Shown here: one piece after another, positions 26,195 to 34,550 of the stretch | Numbering within the stretch: the stretch's first letter is position 1 | Layout of the letters: each line of letters begins with the position of its first letter | Assembly: GCF_000721495.1 (NCBI RefSeq) | Contig: NZ_JOHY01000031.1 | Span: 1-64,000, forward strand | Reading direction: 5' to 3' | Source: Streptomyces sp. NRRL F-5123 | GTDB lineage: Bacteria > Actinomycetota > Actinomycetes > Streptomycetales > Streptomycetaceae | Length of the DNA: 64,000 nucleotides | Program-made: the position numbers and the translations under genes | Notes under the pieces: generated by a model | Told to the model about the DNA's origin: nothing | What the model saw: only the letters and a program-made list of their open reading frames with translations | Databases searched by the model: none

Positions 26195-26344
26195 CTGCCG
26201 GTGTGCCCGAACCCCTTTACGTCACAGGACACTTCATGTCTCACTCATGACGCGTTCACAACAATGCCAGGTCCGCGGTCAATGATCCGCAGCGAACAGC
26301 ACGCCCGTGTTCCGTGCCACACAGACGCGCTCAGGAGGAAAGCC

Positions 26345-27217
26345 ATGCTTCCCCGCACCCGGAATCTGATGGCGATCGCAGCCGTGGGGGCGAGCGTCGC
26401 GCTCGCCACCACCCTCTCGGCCGGCGCCGCGGGCGCCGCGCCCGCCACCGCCCAGGCCAAGGTCTCCCAGGGCAACGACATCCCGCTCGGCGAGGGCTAC
26501 ATGGGCGCCGGCTACGCCCAGGACACCAAGGGCCGGCTCGCCGCACCCGCCGGCGACGACCTGGTGATGTCACCCGACGCCACCTACCCCGCCGGTATCG
26601 ACGTGTCGCACTACCAGGGCTCCATCAACTGGTCGTCGGTGAAGTCCGCGGGCATCCAGTTCGCCTACATCAAGGCGACCGAGAGCACCGACTACAAGGA
26701 CCCGAACTTCAACGCGAACTACCTCAACGCGTACAACGCCAAGGTGATCCGCGGGGCCTACCACTTCGCCCGCCCCGACCTCTCCACCGGTGCGGCGCAG
26801 GCCACCTACTTCGCCTCCCACGGCGGCGCGTGGTCCGCGGACAACCTGACCCTGCCGGGCATGCTCGACCTCGAAGGCGGCTGCTACGGCAAGTCCGCCG
26901 CGTCGATGCAGTCCTGGATCCTGGACTTCTACAACACCTACAAGTCCAAGACCACGCGTGACGTCGTGATCTACACCAGCCCGAGCTGGTGGAACAGCTG
27001 CACCGGCGGCTGGGGCGGCATGTCCGCGAAGAGCCCGCTGTGGGTCGCACACTGGACGACCGCCGCGAGCCCCACCATCCCGAGCGGCTTCCCGTTCTGG
27101 ACGTTCTGGCAGTACAGCGACTCCGGCTCGGTGTCCGGCATCTCCGGCGCCGTCGACCGCGACCGCTTCAGCGGCACCACCGCCCGGCTGCTCGCGCTGG
27201 CTAACAACACCCCCTGA
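26345..27217 (+). CDS. secreted GH25 lysozyme (muramidase)
   Basis: This encodes 290 residues from the ATG at 26345 after AGGAGG. A signal peptide ends near AGAAPA. The GH25 domain begins at about residue 83 with GIDVSHYQGSINW (Asp86), then FAYIKATE, GAYHFARP and MLDLEGG (Asp175 and Glu177 as the catalytic pair). WTFWQYSDSGSVSGISGAVDRDRF closes the domain. It is close to Streptomyces lysozyme M1/cellosyl and cleaves the MurNAc-GlcNAc bond, including O-acetylated walls. There is no separate wall-binding domain. Confidence 0.93.
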   Translation: MLPRTRNLMAIAAVGASVALATTLSAGAAGAAPATAQAKVSQGNDIPLGEGYMGAGYAQDTKGRLAAPAGDDLVMSPDATYPAGIDVSHYQGSINWSSVKSAGIQFAYIKATESTDYKDPNFNANYLNAYNAKVIRGAYHFARPDLSTGAAQATYFASHGGAWSADNLTLPGMLDLEGGCYGKSAASMQSWILDFYNTYKSKTTRDVVIYTSPSWWNSCTGGWGGMSAKSPLWVAHWTTAASPTIPSGFPFWTFWQYSDSGSVSGISGAVDRDRFSGTTARLLALANNTP

Positions 27218-27233
27218 CCCAGGGGTCGTTCCG

Positions 27234-27279
27234 CCCGCGGGGCGCCCCCCTGGCGCACAACGCCGGGGCGCCCCGCGGG
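27234..27279 (+). terminator. strong hairpin terminator after the lysozyme gene
   Basis: CCCGCGGGGCGCCCC (27234-27248) pairs perfectly with 27265-27279; the loop itself contains a GGCG/CGCC stem. It begins 17 bases after the lysozyme stop. Confidence 0.85.
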
Positions 27280-27436
27280 GCAAGGCCGGCCTCCACGGAC
27301 CGCAGACCCGCCCGGTCGGCGGACAGGCCCCTGACCAGCAGCCGGGCAGGGATCCGGCCGCTGCCGGAGGGGAGGGCGCCGCTACACTGCGCGCAGCCGC
27401 GGACGGTACCGCGGTGCTCTCCGTGGGGGGACCACA

Positions 27437-28660
27437 ATGACACGAAGACCAATCCGCGCTGCATTCGTCGCAGCGGCGGCGGCACTCGGACTGTGCACCG
27501 GCATGGCCACGCCGGCGCATGCGGCCACCGGCTACGACCGCTGCCCGAAGGGGAGCTTCTGCCTCTTCGACGGCGACAACGGCACCGGGGCCATGGTCGC
27601 GTACACCGGTTCGCAAGCCAGCCTCGGATCGTGGGACAACAGGGCCAACTCGGTCTACAACCACACCGCGCTGCACAGCGTGTCCCTGTACAGCCTGCCG
27701 TCCTACCAGTACCTGGACCCGGTGCACGACGTGGAGATCACCTGGGCGACCCAGGGCGACAACCCGCTCGAACTGGCGCCGTTCTCCGACGCCAACAGCC
27801 ACCTGGTGAACAACCTCAGCTCCTTCCGGATCGCCCACACGTCACGGGAGGCGCAGGGCGGCTCCGAGGCCCAGACCTGGCTGGACGGGAGCTGGAGGGT
27901 CGGCGAACCCTCACAGCGGTTCTTCGACCTCGACCACGACGGCAACACCGACATGCTGGGCCGCACGTGGTCCGGCAAGCTGTGGTTCATGGACGGCAAC
28001 GGCTCCAGCCGGCTGGTCGGCTCGGGCTGGAACCAGATGAAGCGCGTGACGCGCCACGGGGACTTCAGCGGCGACGGCATGGAGGACCTGCTGGCCCAGG
28101 ACTCCCTGGGGAAGCTGTGGCTCTACCCGGGCAACGGCCGCGGCGGGTTCGGCGCACGCAAACTCGTCGGGTCGGGCTGGAACTCGATGACCGCGATGCT
28201 CGCCGCCGGCGACATGAGCGGCGACCACGTGAACGACCTGCTCGGCCGTGACTCCTCCGGCAAGCTGTGGCTCTACAAGGGCAAGGGCAACGGCACGTTC
28301 ACCTCGCGCGTCCTGATCGGCACCGGCTGGACCCAGATGATCGCGGTGAGCGAGCCCGGCGACATGAACGGCGACGGTCACCCGGACGTCGTCGCCAGCG
28401 ACGGTGCGGGCAAGCTGTGGCTCTACCCCGGCAACGGCAAGAGCAAGCTCGGTGTCCGCAAGATGATCGGCACCGGCGGCTGGAAGCGCTTCCCGACCCT
28501 GCTCGGCGTCGGGGACTACAACGGCGACGGACGCCTCGACATCCTCGCGATCGCCGGGCCCGACGACGGCTGGGTCGGCGTGTACGAGGGCCGCGGCGGC
28601 GGGTCGCTCGCCCCCCGCATCGACCTCCAGATGCTCGACCAGGGCGACTCGCTGTTCTGA
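27437..28660 (+). CDS. secreted fusion of I36-like domain and FG-GAP repeats
   Basis: This encodes 407 residues from the ATG at 27437 with GGGGGG upstream. A signal peptide ends in PAHAATG. Residues about 33-135 form a small Cys-bearing I36/crystallin-like domain (CPKGSFCLFDGDNGTGAMVAYTGS, then NSVYNHTALHSVSLY). The rest is five FG-GAP/VCBS-type repeats, each with a Ca-binding loop: DLDHDGNTD, DFSGDGMED, DMSGDHVND, DMNGDGHPD and DYNGDGRLD, with repeated SGKLWLY strands. It is probably an extracellular Ca-stabilised beta-propeller that presents an inhibitor-like domain. The target is unknown. Confidence 0.85.
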   Translation: MTRRPIRAAFVAAAAALGLCTGMATPAHAATGYDRCPKGSFCLFDGDNGTGAMVAYTGSQASLGSWDNRANSVYNHTALHSVSLYSLPSYQYLDPVHDVEITWATQGDNPLELAPFSDANSHLVNNLSSFRIAHTSREAQGGSEAQTWLDGSWRVGEPSQRFFDLDHDGNTDMLGRTWSGKLWFMDGNGSSRLVGSGWNQMKRVTRHGDFSGDGMEDLLAQDSLGKLWLYPGNGRGGFGARKLVGSGWNSMTAMLAAGDMSGDHVNDLLGRDSSGKLWLYKGKGNGTFTSRVLIGTGWTQMIAVSEPGDMNGDGHPDVVASDGAGKLWLYPGNGKSKLGVRKMIGTGGWKRFPTLLGVGDYNGDGRLDILAIAGPDDGWVGVYEGRGGGSLAPRIDLQMLDQGDSLF

Positions 28661-28687
28661 ACGAGCCCCCCGTTCGCGGGACGAGGC

Positions 28688-28716
28688 GGCGCGGCAGTCG
28701 GGAGGACTGCCGCGCC
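28688..28716. terminator. hairpin terminator between convergent genes
   Basis: GGCGCGGCAGTC (28688-28699) and GACTGCCGCGCC (28705-28716) form a 12-bp perfect stem with a 5-base loop between the FG-GAP and OsmC genes. It should act in both directions. Confidence 0.85.
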
Positions 28717-28731
28717 GTCCGTACGAACGGC

Positions 28732-29223
28732 TCAGCGGCCGGCGACCGTCACCGAGGCGTCGTGCCGCACGGGGAAGTTGACCGAGTTCGCGATGAAGCA
28801 CAGGCGGTGCGCCTGCTCGTGCAGCTCGGCCGCGAGCGCCGCCGAGGCGGCGTCCGCGACCTCCACCGCCGGGTGGAGCACGGCCTCGGTGAAGTGGCCG
28901 CCGCCGTCCGGGGTCTGCGTCATCGCGGCCTCGGCGCGGTCCGCGTAGGCCGTCACCGTCACACCCTTGACCGCGCACACGTGCAGATACGACAGCATGT
29001 GGCACTGCGACAGCGCGGCCAGCAGCAGGAGTTCGGGATTCCAGCGCGACTTGTCGCCCCGGAAGGCCGGGTCCGAAGACCCGAGCAGCACCGGTACGTC
29101 CGGTGCGTCCGGCGCCGACACCTCGTGGCCGCGCTCGTAGGCCCGGTAATTGCTCGTGCCCGTACCGAGATTGCCGGTCCACACCAGGTCGGTGCGGTAG
29201 GAGTGCACATTCGCTGACGCCAT
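28732..29223 (-). CDS. OsmC-family peroxide reductase
   Basis: This encodes 163 residues from the ATG at 29223. The redox pair is Cys74 in LLLLAALSQCHMLSYL and Cys142 in HRLCFIANSVNFP, as in OsmC/Ohr proteins. The family reduces organic hydroperoxides using dihydrolipoyl proteins. It follows a GntR regulator gene by 14 bases and is probably co-transcribed with it and repressed by it. Confidence 0.9.
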   Translation of the reverse strand: MASANVHSYRTDLVWTGNLGTGTSNYRAYERGHEVSAPDAPDVPVLLGSSDPAFRGDKSRWNPELLLLAALSQCHMLSYLHVCAVKGVTVTAYADRAEAAMTQTPDGGGHFTEAVLHPAVEVADAASAALAAELHEQAHRLCFIANSVNFPVRHDASVTVAGR

Positions 29224-29237
29224 GGTGGCGGGTCCTT

Positions 29238-29861
29238 TCAGCCGCAGGTGTCGAGTACGTGCTGCCGCGCGACCGCGGCGGCGTCCGCGGCCCGGCCCTC
29301 GGTGATCGCCGACACCAGCTCGCGGTGCTGGGCGTTCACCTGGGCGGGCCGGTGCGGAGGGTCGAGGGACGCGCGCGTCGAGACCACGATCTGGTCCCAC
29401 AGCCGGTCGAGGGCGGCCTGCGCGGGGGTGTTCGCGGCGAGGGCCGCGATGCGGGCGTGGAAGGCCCGGTTGCGGAGCACCGCCTCGGCGAGGCGGCCCG
29501 CGAGGGTCGCCTCCTCGGTGCGGTCCGCCTCCGCGGCGAGCGCGGTCAGTTCGGCCGGGGCGATGAGCCCCGCGGACTGGCGTTCCGCCGCGAGTTCCGC
29601 GGTCAGCGCTTCGAGGGCGGCACGGACGCGGTACGTGTCGCGGAGCGCCGCGGCGTCCAGGGCGGCCACCACGACGCCGCGCCCCCCGGCGCTCCTGACC
29701 AGCCCGTCGGCGGTGAGCCCGCGCAGGGCCTCGCGCACGGGAGTCCGGCTCATCGCGAGCGCGGCGGCGACCTCCGTCTCCGTCAGGCGCTGCCCGGCGG
29801 CGTACTCGCCGCCCAGGATCATCGCGCGCAGGCGCGCGCGGGCTTCGTCGGTCTGCTGCAC
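29238..29861 (-). CDS. GntR-family regulator, FadR/VanR type
   Basis: This encodes 207 residues from a GTG at 29861. The N-terminal winged helix (ARLRAMILGGEYAAGQRLTETEVAAALAMSRTPVREALRGL) is followed by an all-helical FCD ligand-binding domain (VRAALEALTAELAA, then NRAFHARIAALAANTP and HRELVSAITEGRAADAAAVARQHV). The metal-binding His pattern of FCD domains is present. It sits just upstream of the OsmC gene and next to a clear dyad at 29871-29900, so autoregulation and control of osmC are likely. The ligand is unknown. Confidence 0.9.
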   Translation of the reverse strand: MQQTDEARARLRAMILGGEYAAGQRLTETEVAAALAMSRTPVREALRGLTADGLVRSAGGRGVVVAALDAAALRDTYRVRAALEALTAELAAERQSAGLIAPAELTALAAEADRTEEATLAGRLAEAVLRNRAFHARIAALAANTPAQAALDRLWDQIVVSTRASLDPPHRPAQVNAQHRELVSAITEGRAADAAAVARQHVLDTCG

Positions 29862-29870
29862 GAGGCAAGT

Positions 29871-29900
29871 ATTGCATGCAGGGCATGCACTGTATGCAAT
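29871..29900 (-). promoter_or_regulatory. GntR operator overlapping a near-leaderless promoter
   Basis: ATTGCATGCA at 29871-29880 is mirrored by TGTATGCAAT at 29891-29900, with another GCATGC between. On the minus strand TTGCAT (29899-29894) and TGCAAT (29876-29871) are spaced by 17 bases, so the dyad covers both promoter boxes. Transcription would begin within a few bases of the GTG at 29861. Confidence 0.72.
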
Positions 29901-30228
29901 CCTCTGCGGGGTGCCGGGCGGGTCCGCTCCGGGGTGCCTGGTGCGGTGGGCGACGCGACCTCCCGCCGGTGGTGGGCTGGTCGCGCAGTTCTCCCCAGAG
30001 CTTCGCCTGGGGGGGTACCCCCACGCACCCTGGTTCGTTGCCTTGCATGGCATGCGTCAGCACCTGCCGTTTCGGGGCTTCGCCCCGCGGGCGGTTGTCG
30101 GCGCGAGAGGGTGAGCGTTTTCAGGGGAGCGTGGGGGCACCTCCCGGGCGAAGCCTGGGGGGAACTGCGCGCTCAGCCCCCGCGCGCGGGCGGTCGCAAC
30201 GCACCCCCCGGGGAGGCACCCCGGCGCG
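29901..30228. other. 328-base intergenic region with inverted mosaic repeat
   Basis: This lies between the GntR promoter and the end of the GlxA-type gene. It holds two inverted copies of a dispersed repeat (29983-30030 and 30123-30170). I support no gene. Confidence 0.6.
29983..30170. repeat. dispersed intergenic repeat, inverted pair, locus 1
   Basis: The left arm starts GCGCAGTTCTCCCCAGAGC and continues with CTTCGCCTGGG and TACCCCCACGC. The right arm (30123-30170) is its degenerate reverse complement ending GGGGGGAACTGCGC. Each arm contains its own small hairpin, CCCAG...CTGGG. Related sequence occurs near 41.7, 48.4 and 57.1 kb. Confidence 0.8.
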
Positions 30229-31137
30229 TCACGCCGGGCGCGAGCGCAAGCGGCGGAGCATGCGGGCGTCCTGGAAGCCGACCGCGCGGGCCGCGGACTC
30301 GACGGTCGCGCCCTGCCCGATGAGGTGCTCGGCGCGCTCGATGCGCAACTCCTGCTGGTAGCGCAGCGGCGTGAGCCCGGTGGCGGCGGTGAAGCGGCGG
30401 GTGAGGGTGCGCTCGCTGAGCCCTGCCGCGGCTGCGAGGTCGCACAGCGCGAGCCGCGCGGTGAACCGCGCGTCCAGGACGTCCTGGACGCGATGCACCG
30501 CATCGCTCACATGCCCCCGGTGCCTGAGCATCGCGCTCGCCTGCTGCTCGTCGCCGTTGCGCCGCGCGTACACGACCATCTGCCGGGCGACGCGCGCGGC
30601 GGCGCCCGGCCCGTGCGTCCGGGCGACGAGGTGCAGCGCGAGGTCGATGCCGCTGGCGATGCCCGCGGACGTGACGACGCGCCCGTCCACGACGTACAGC
30701 ACGTCGCGGACGACGTGGGCGCGCGGGTAGCGGCGGGCGAGTTCGTCCTGGAGGTCGTGGTGGGTGGTGCAGCGGCGGCCGTCGAGGAGTCCGGCGCGGC
30801 CGAGCGCGTCGGCCCCGGCGCAGATGCTGGCGACGGTGCCGCCGGCGGCGTGGTGGGCGTGCAGCCAGTGCAGGGTGGCGGGGGCGAGGGCGCCGTTGTC
30901 GCGCAGCCCGTGCGAGCGCCAGCCGGGGACGACGACGAGGTCGTCCTCGGTCAGCGCGGGGAGGACGGGGTCGGCGTGCAGCGCGACCCCCTGCGAGGTG
31001 GGGACGTCTTCCTGCTCGGCCGCGTAGTGCAGGGTGTGGCCGAGGCCGTAGTCGGCCGCTGTGGAGAAGACCTGCGCGGGCCCGGCGAGGTCGAGCAGGT
31101 GCAGGTGCGGTACGAGCAGGAAAACCACCCGGGTCAC
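30229..31137 (-). CDS. GlxA-family regulator (DJ-1/PfpI domain plus AraC DNA-binding domain)
   Basis: This encodes 302 residues from a GTG at 31137 overlapping the upstream hydrolase stop by 4 bases. Residues 1-180 are a DJ-1/PfpI-like domain (VVFLLVPHLHLLDLAGPAQVFSTA, then GGTVASICAGADALGRAGLLDGRR with a Cys in the nucleophile-elbow position). The C-terminal AraC domain has two helix-turn-helices (LSERTLTRRFTAATGLTPLRYQQ, then ESAARAVGFQDARMLRRL). It is translationally coupled to the cysteine hydrolase, which it probably regulates. Confidence 0.92.
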   Translation of the reverse strand: MTRVVFLLVPHLHLLDLAGPAQVFSTAADYGLGHTLHYAAEQEDVPTSQGVALHADPVLPALTEDDLVVVPGWRSHGLRDNGALAPATLHWLHAHHAAGGTVASICAGADALGRAGLLDGRRCTTHHDLQDELARRYPRAHVVRDVLYVVDGRVVTSAGIASGIDLALHLVARTHGPGAAARVARQMVVYARRNGDEQQASAMLRHRGHVSDAVHRVQDVLDARFTARLALCDLAAAAGLSERTLTRRFTAATGLTPLRYQQELRIERAEHLIGQGATVESAARAVGFQDARMLRRLRSRPA

Positions 31138-31727
31138 GATCCGGTCAGCTCCTTGAGGGTCGTCACGGTGGCGAATCGTCCGGCGAGCGCGTATTCGGTC
31201 CGGGCGATGATGTCCGCGGGCAGCAGCGTACGCGGATCGGCCAGCACCTCGGCGAGCGGCCGTCCGGCGGGCGCGTCGCGGTGCTCGATCGGCTCGGTGG
31301 CGGTGGCGTCGGTGACAAAGGTGACGTCGTAGCCGAGGTCGGAGGCGAGCCGGGTGGTGGTCTCGACGCACTGCTCGGTGCGGATGCCGCAGGTGATGAG
31401 GGCGCGGATGCCGCGCTCGGTCAGGATCTGCTGGAGGTTGGTGGTGGTGAAGGCGTTGTGCGCGGTCTTGGTCAGCAGCGGCTCGCCGGCCTGCGGGCGG
31501 AGGCCCTCCATGAGCGTGACGTGGCCGCTCCCGGGGTCGAAGACGGTGCCGGAACCGGGTTCGGAGTGCAGCACCCACACGACGAGGTGGCCGCGCTCAC
31601 GGGCGAGGTCGACGAGTCGGGCCACCTTCTGCGCCACGTCGGGGTCGGAGGCGGCCTGCCAGCTCTCGCGCTGCCGGAAGGACTCCTGGACGTCGATGAC
31701 CACAAGGGCGGTGTCGGTCTGTGTCAT
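31134..31727 (-). CDS. isochorismatase-family cysteine hydrolase
   Basis: This encodes 197 residues. The full triad is present: Asp12 in ALVVIDVQESF, Lys87 in PLLTKTAHNAF and Cys120 in CGIRTEQCVETTTRLASDLG. That points to amidase or nicotinamidase-like chemistry on a small amide or related compound. It differs from the hydrolase at 4310-4942, which lacks the Cys. It forms an operon with the GlxA-type regulator. Confidence 0.9.
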   Translation of the reverse strand: MTQTDTALVVIDVQESFRQRESWQAASDPDVAQKVARLVDLARERGHLVVWVLHSEPGSGTVFDPGSGHVTLMEGLRPQAGEPLLTKTAHNAFTTTNLQQILTERGIRALITCGIRTEQCVETTTRLASDLGYDVTFVTDATATEPIEHRDAPAGRPLAEVLADPRTLLPADIIARTEYALAGRFATVTTLKELTGS

Positions 31728-31819
31728 GGGGCGATCCTCCGCCGCCGGGGAGCGCCGCCACCAGGCACGATCATGACCCGCTGCGGAACGATCCGGTCAG
31801 CGCCCGGCCGGTCGGCCCC

Positions 31820-31861
31820 CATCCGCTCTCACCCGCTCACAGCCGCCGCTGAGAGCGGATG
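31820..31861. promoter_or_regulatory. 12-bp inverted repeat upstream of nirB
   Basis: CATCCGCTCTCA (31820-31831) and TGAGAGCGGATG (31850-31861) are perfect inverted repeats with an 18-base spacer, between the hydrolase start and nirB. It could be an operator for either divergent unit. Confidence 0.6.
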
Positions 31862-31880
31862 AGCGCACCGTTCCCTTCGG

Positions 31881-31918
31881 GTAATGGCGGGGATCCGGGT
31901 GGGTAACAGCCGCGGCCC
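31881..31918 (+). promoter_or_regulatory. candidate GlnR site upstream of nirB
   Basis: GTAAT at 31881 and GTAAC at 31903 are 22 bases apart, matching the a-site spacing of GlnR boxes (gTnAc-n6-GaAAc); the b-site positions read GATCC and GGCCC, which are weak. GlnR is known to control nirB in Streptomyces. The site is 40-75 bases before the start codon. Confidence 0.45.
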
Positions 31919-31955
31919 ACCGTGGTGGCACGGGCGACGACGGAAGGTTCTGACC

Positions 31956-34550
31956 ATGGCTGCCACTACCGCTACCGCGGACACCCCGGACACCACGATC
32001 GTGCTCGTCGGCCACGGCATGGTCGGCCAGCGCTTCCTGGAGGCGCTCGCGGATCGGGGCGTGACCGCGTGGGCGCGGGTCGTCGTGCTGTGCGAGGAGT
32101 CCCGCCCGGCGTACGACAGGGTCCACCTGACGTCGTACTTCTCCGAGGGCGCGAGCCCGGAGGAGCTCTCGATGGTCGAGGACGGCTTCATGGAGCGGCA
32201 CGGCATCGAGCTGCACGTGGGTGATCCGGCGGTGGCGGTGGACCGCGACTCCCGTACGGTGACGGCCCGTTCGGGGCTGACGGTGCGCTACGACACGCTG
32301 GTGCTGGCCACCGGCTCGTACCCGTTCGTGCCGCCGGTGCCCGGCAAGGACGCGGCGGGCTGCTTCGTCTACCGCACGATCGACGACCTGCTGGCGATCG
32401 AGGCGTACGCGCAGGGCGTGACGAGCGGCGCGGTCGTCGGCGGCGGGCTGCTGGGCCTGGAGGCGGCGGGCGCCCTCAAGGGGCTCGGACTGGACACGCA
32501 CGTCGTGGAGTTCGCACCGCGGCTGATGCCGGTGCAGGTCGACGAGGGCGGCGGCGAGGCGCTGCGCAGCCGCGTGGAGGGCCTCGGGGTGAGCGTGCAC
32601 ACGGGGGTCGGCACGCAGCGCGTCACGGTCGGCGAGGGCGGCCGGGTGGCGGGCATGGAGCTGTCGGACGGCTCCGAACTGCCCGTCGGCATGGTGGTGT
32701 TCTCGGCGGGTGTGCGGCCGCGCGACGACCTGGCGCGGGCGTGCGGGCTGCCGGTCGGCGAGCGCGGCGGAATCGTCGTCGACGCGCAGTGCCGTACGCC
32801 CGCGGACCCGGCGGTCTTCGCGATCGGCGAGTGCGCGCTCGCGGCGGACGGGCGGGTGTACGGACTGGTCGCGCCCGGCAACGAGATGGCGGAGACGGCC
32901 GCGAAGTCCATCGCGGGGGACGCCGGTTCGTTCACCGGAGCGGACCTTTCGACGAAGCTGAAGCTGCTGGGCGTGGACGTCGCGAGCTTCGGCGACGCGC
33001 ACGGCGCCACCGCCGGCTGCCTGGACGTCCGCTACTCCGACGCGCGGTCCGGCATCTACCGCAAGCTCGTGGTGGCCGCGGACGGCACGCTGCTGGGCGG
33101 CGTCCTGGTCGGCGACGTGGAGTCGTACGGGGTGCTGCGGCCGCTGACCGGCTCGGTGCCGCCGGTGGCGCCCGAGCACCTGGTGCTGCCGGCGGGCGCG
33201 GGCGCCCCGGTCGCGCTGGGGCCGGCGGCGCTGCCGGACGAGGCGGTCATCTGCAGCTGCAACAACGTCACCAAGGGCACGATCCGCGCGGCCGTCACCG
33301 ACCACTCCTGCGGGAACGTGCCGGAGGTGAAGAAGTGCACCAAGGCCGGTACGAACTGCGGCAGTTGCCTGAAGGTGCTGGGCCAGCTGGTGGACGCCGA
33401 GCTGGAGGCGTCCGGCGTCGAGGTCGACAAGGGCCTGTGCCCGCACTTCGCGCAGACCCGCGCCGAGCTGTACGAGATCGTGCTGGCGCTGCGGATCTCC
33501 TCCTACCGCGAACTGCTCGACGGGCACGGCCGGGAGGGCGCGCGCGGCGGCGAGGGCTGCGAGACGTGCAAGCCGGCCGTCGCGTCGATCCTGGCGTCGC
33601 TGGCGCCCACGGTGGGCGCGAGCGTGCACGTCCTGGAGGGCGAGCAGGCGGCGCTGCAGGACACCAACGACCACTTCCTCGCCAACATGCAGAAGAACGG
33701 CTCCTACTCGATCGTGCCGCGCATCCCGGGCGGCGAGATCACCCCGGAGAAGCTCATCGTGATCGGCGAGGTGGCCCGCGACTTCGGCCTCTACACGAAG
33801 ATCACCGGTGGCCAGCGGATCGACCTCTTCGGCGCGCGCGTCGAGCAACTGCCGCTCATCTGGGCCCGCTTGGTGGACGCGGGCTTCGAGTCGGGCCACG
33901 CGTACGGCAAGGCGCTGCGGACGGTGAAGTCCTGCGTCGGGCAGACGTGGTGCCGCTACGGCGTGCAGGACAGCGTCCGGATGGCGATCGACCTGGAGCT
34001 GCGCTACCGGGGCCTGCGCTCGCCGCACAAGCTCAAGTCGGCGGTGTCGGGCTGCGCGCGCGAGTGCGCGGAGGCGCAGAGCAAGGACTTCGGGGTCATC
34101 GCGACCGCGAGCGGCTGGAATCTGTACGTCGGCGGCAACGGCGGGGCCACCCCGCGGCACGCCGACCTGCTGGCGCAGGACCTGTCGGACGCCGAACTCG
34201 TCCGGCTCGTGGACCGCTTCCTGATGTTCTACATCCGCACCGCCGACCGGCTGGAGCGCACCAGCGTGTGGCTGGAGCGCATCCCCGGCGGCCTGGACCA
34301 CGTACGCGACGTCGTCGTGCACGACTCGCTCGGCATCTGCGACGAGTTGGAGGCGCTGATGGCCGCGCACGTCGCCGGTTACCGCGACGAGTGGGCCGAC
34401 ACCATCAACGACCCGGAGCGGCTGAGCCGCTTCGTGTCCTTCGTCAACGCCCCGGACACCCCCGACCCCACGGTCCGCTTCGTCCCGGAGCGCGGCCAGA
34501 TCAAGCCCGAGCCTGTGCTCCTGAGCCTCACGGAAACGGTGACCGCATGA
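31956..34550 (+). CDS. nirB: assimilatory nitrite reductase large subunit NirB
   Basis: This encodes 864 residues from the ATG at 31956 after GGAAGG. Domains in order: FAD-binding (IVLVGHGMVGQRFLEAL), NAD-binding (AVVGGGLLGLEAAGALKGLG), a BFD-like [2Fe-2S] domain (ICSCNNVTKG, then KCTKAGTNCGSC), and two nitrite/sulfite reductase domains with the siroheme/[4Fe-4S] ligands in SCVGQTWC and SGCARECAEA. It reduces nitrite to ammonium with NAD(P)H. Siroheme may come via the chelatase at 23051. All cofactor ligands are present. Confidence 0.97.
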   Translation: MAATTATADTPDTTIVLVGHGMVGQRFLEALADRGVTAWARVVVLCEESRPAYDRVHLTSYFSEGASPEELSMVEDGFMERHGIELHVGDPAVAVDRDSRTVTARSGLTVRYDTLVLATGSYPFVPPVPGKDAAGCFVYRTIDDLLAIEAYAQGVTSGAVVGGGLLGLEAAGALKGLGLDTHVVEFAPRLMPVQVDEGGGEALRSRVEGLGVSVHTGVGTQRVTVGEGGRVAGMELSDGSELPVGMVVFSAGVRPRDDLARACGLPVGERGGIVVDAQCRTPADPAVFAIGECALAADGRVYGLVAPGNEMAETAAKSIAGDAGSFTGADLSTKLKLLGVDVASFGDAHGATAGCLDVRYSDARSGIYRKLVVAADGTLLGGVLVGDVESYGVLRPLTGSVPPVAPEHLVLPAGAGAPVALGPAALPDEAVICSCNNVTKGTIRAAVTDHSCGNVPEVKKCTKAGTNCGSCLKVLGQLVDAELEASGVEVDKGLCPHFAQTRAELYEIVLALRISSYRELLDGHGREGARGGEGCETCKPAVASILASLAPTVGASVHVLEGEQAALQDTNDHFLANMQKNGSYSIVPRIPGGEITPEKLIVIGEVARDFGLYTKITGGQRIDLFGARVEQLPLIWARLVDAGFESGHAYGKALRTVKSCVGQTWCRYGVQDSVRMAIDLELRYRGLRSPHKLKSAVSGCARECAEAQSKDFGVIATASGWNLYVGGNGGATPRHADLLAQDLSDAELVRLVDRFLMFYIRTADRLERTSVWLERIPGGLDHVRDVVVHDSLGICDELEALMAAHVAGYRDEWADTINDPERLSRFVSFVNAPDTPDPTVRFVPERGQIKPEPVLLSLTETVTA

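Larger units (their letters stand above)
26011..26344. other. 334-base intergenic region before the lysozyme gene
   Basis: The left half holds two 45-base tandem repeats (26013-26102). The right half holds a small dyad, TTTCAC-AGCG-GTGAAA at 26121-26136, a DasR-like site and AGGAGG before the lysozyme ATG. I support no gene. Confidence 0.5.

Noticed and set aside
26011..26344. A small ORF through the 45-base repeats (Pro/Arg-rich minus-strand frame)
   Set aside because: The frame reflects the repeat itself, has no binding site, and overlaps probable lysozyme promoter sequence.
31797..34370. An 857-residue open frame opposite nirB
   Set aside because: Its composition (His/Arg/Ala/Val-rich) and lack of motifs are those of an antisense shadow; nirB has every cofactor ligand.
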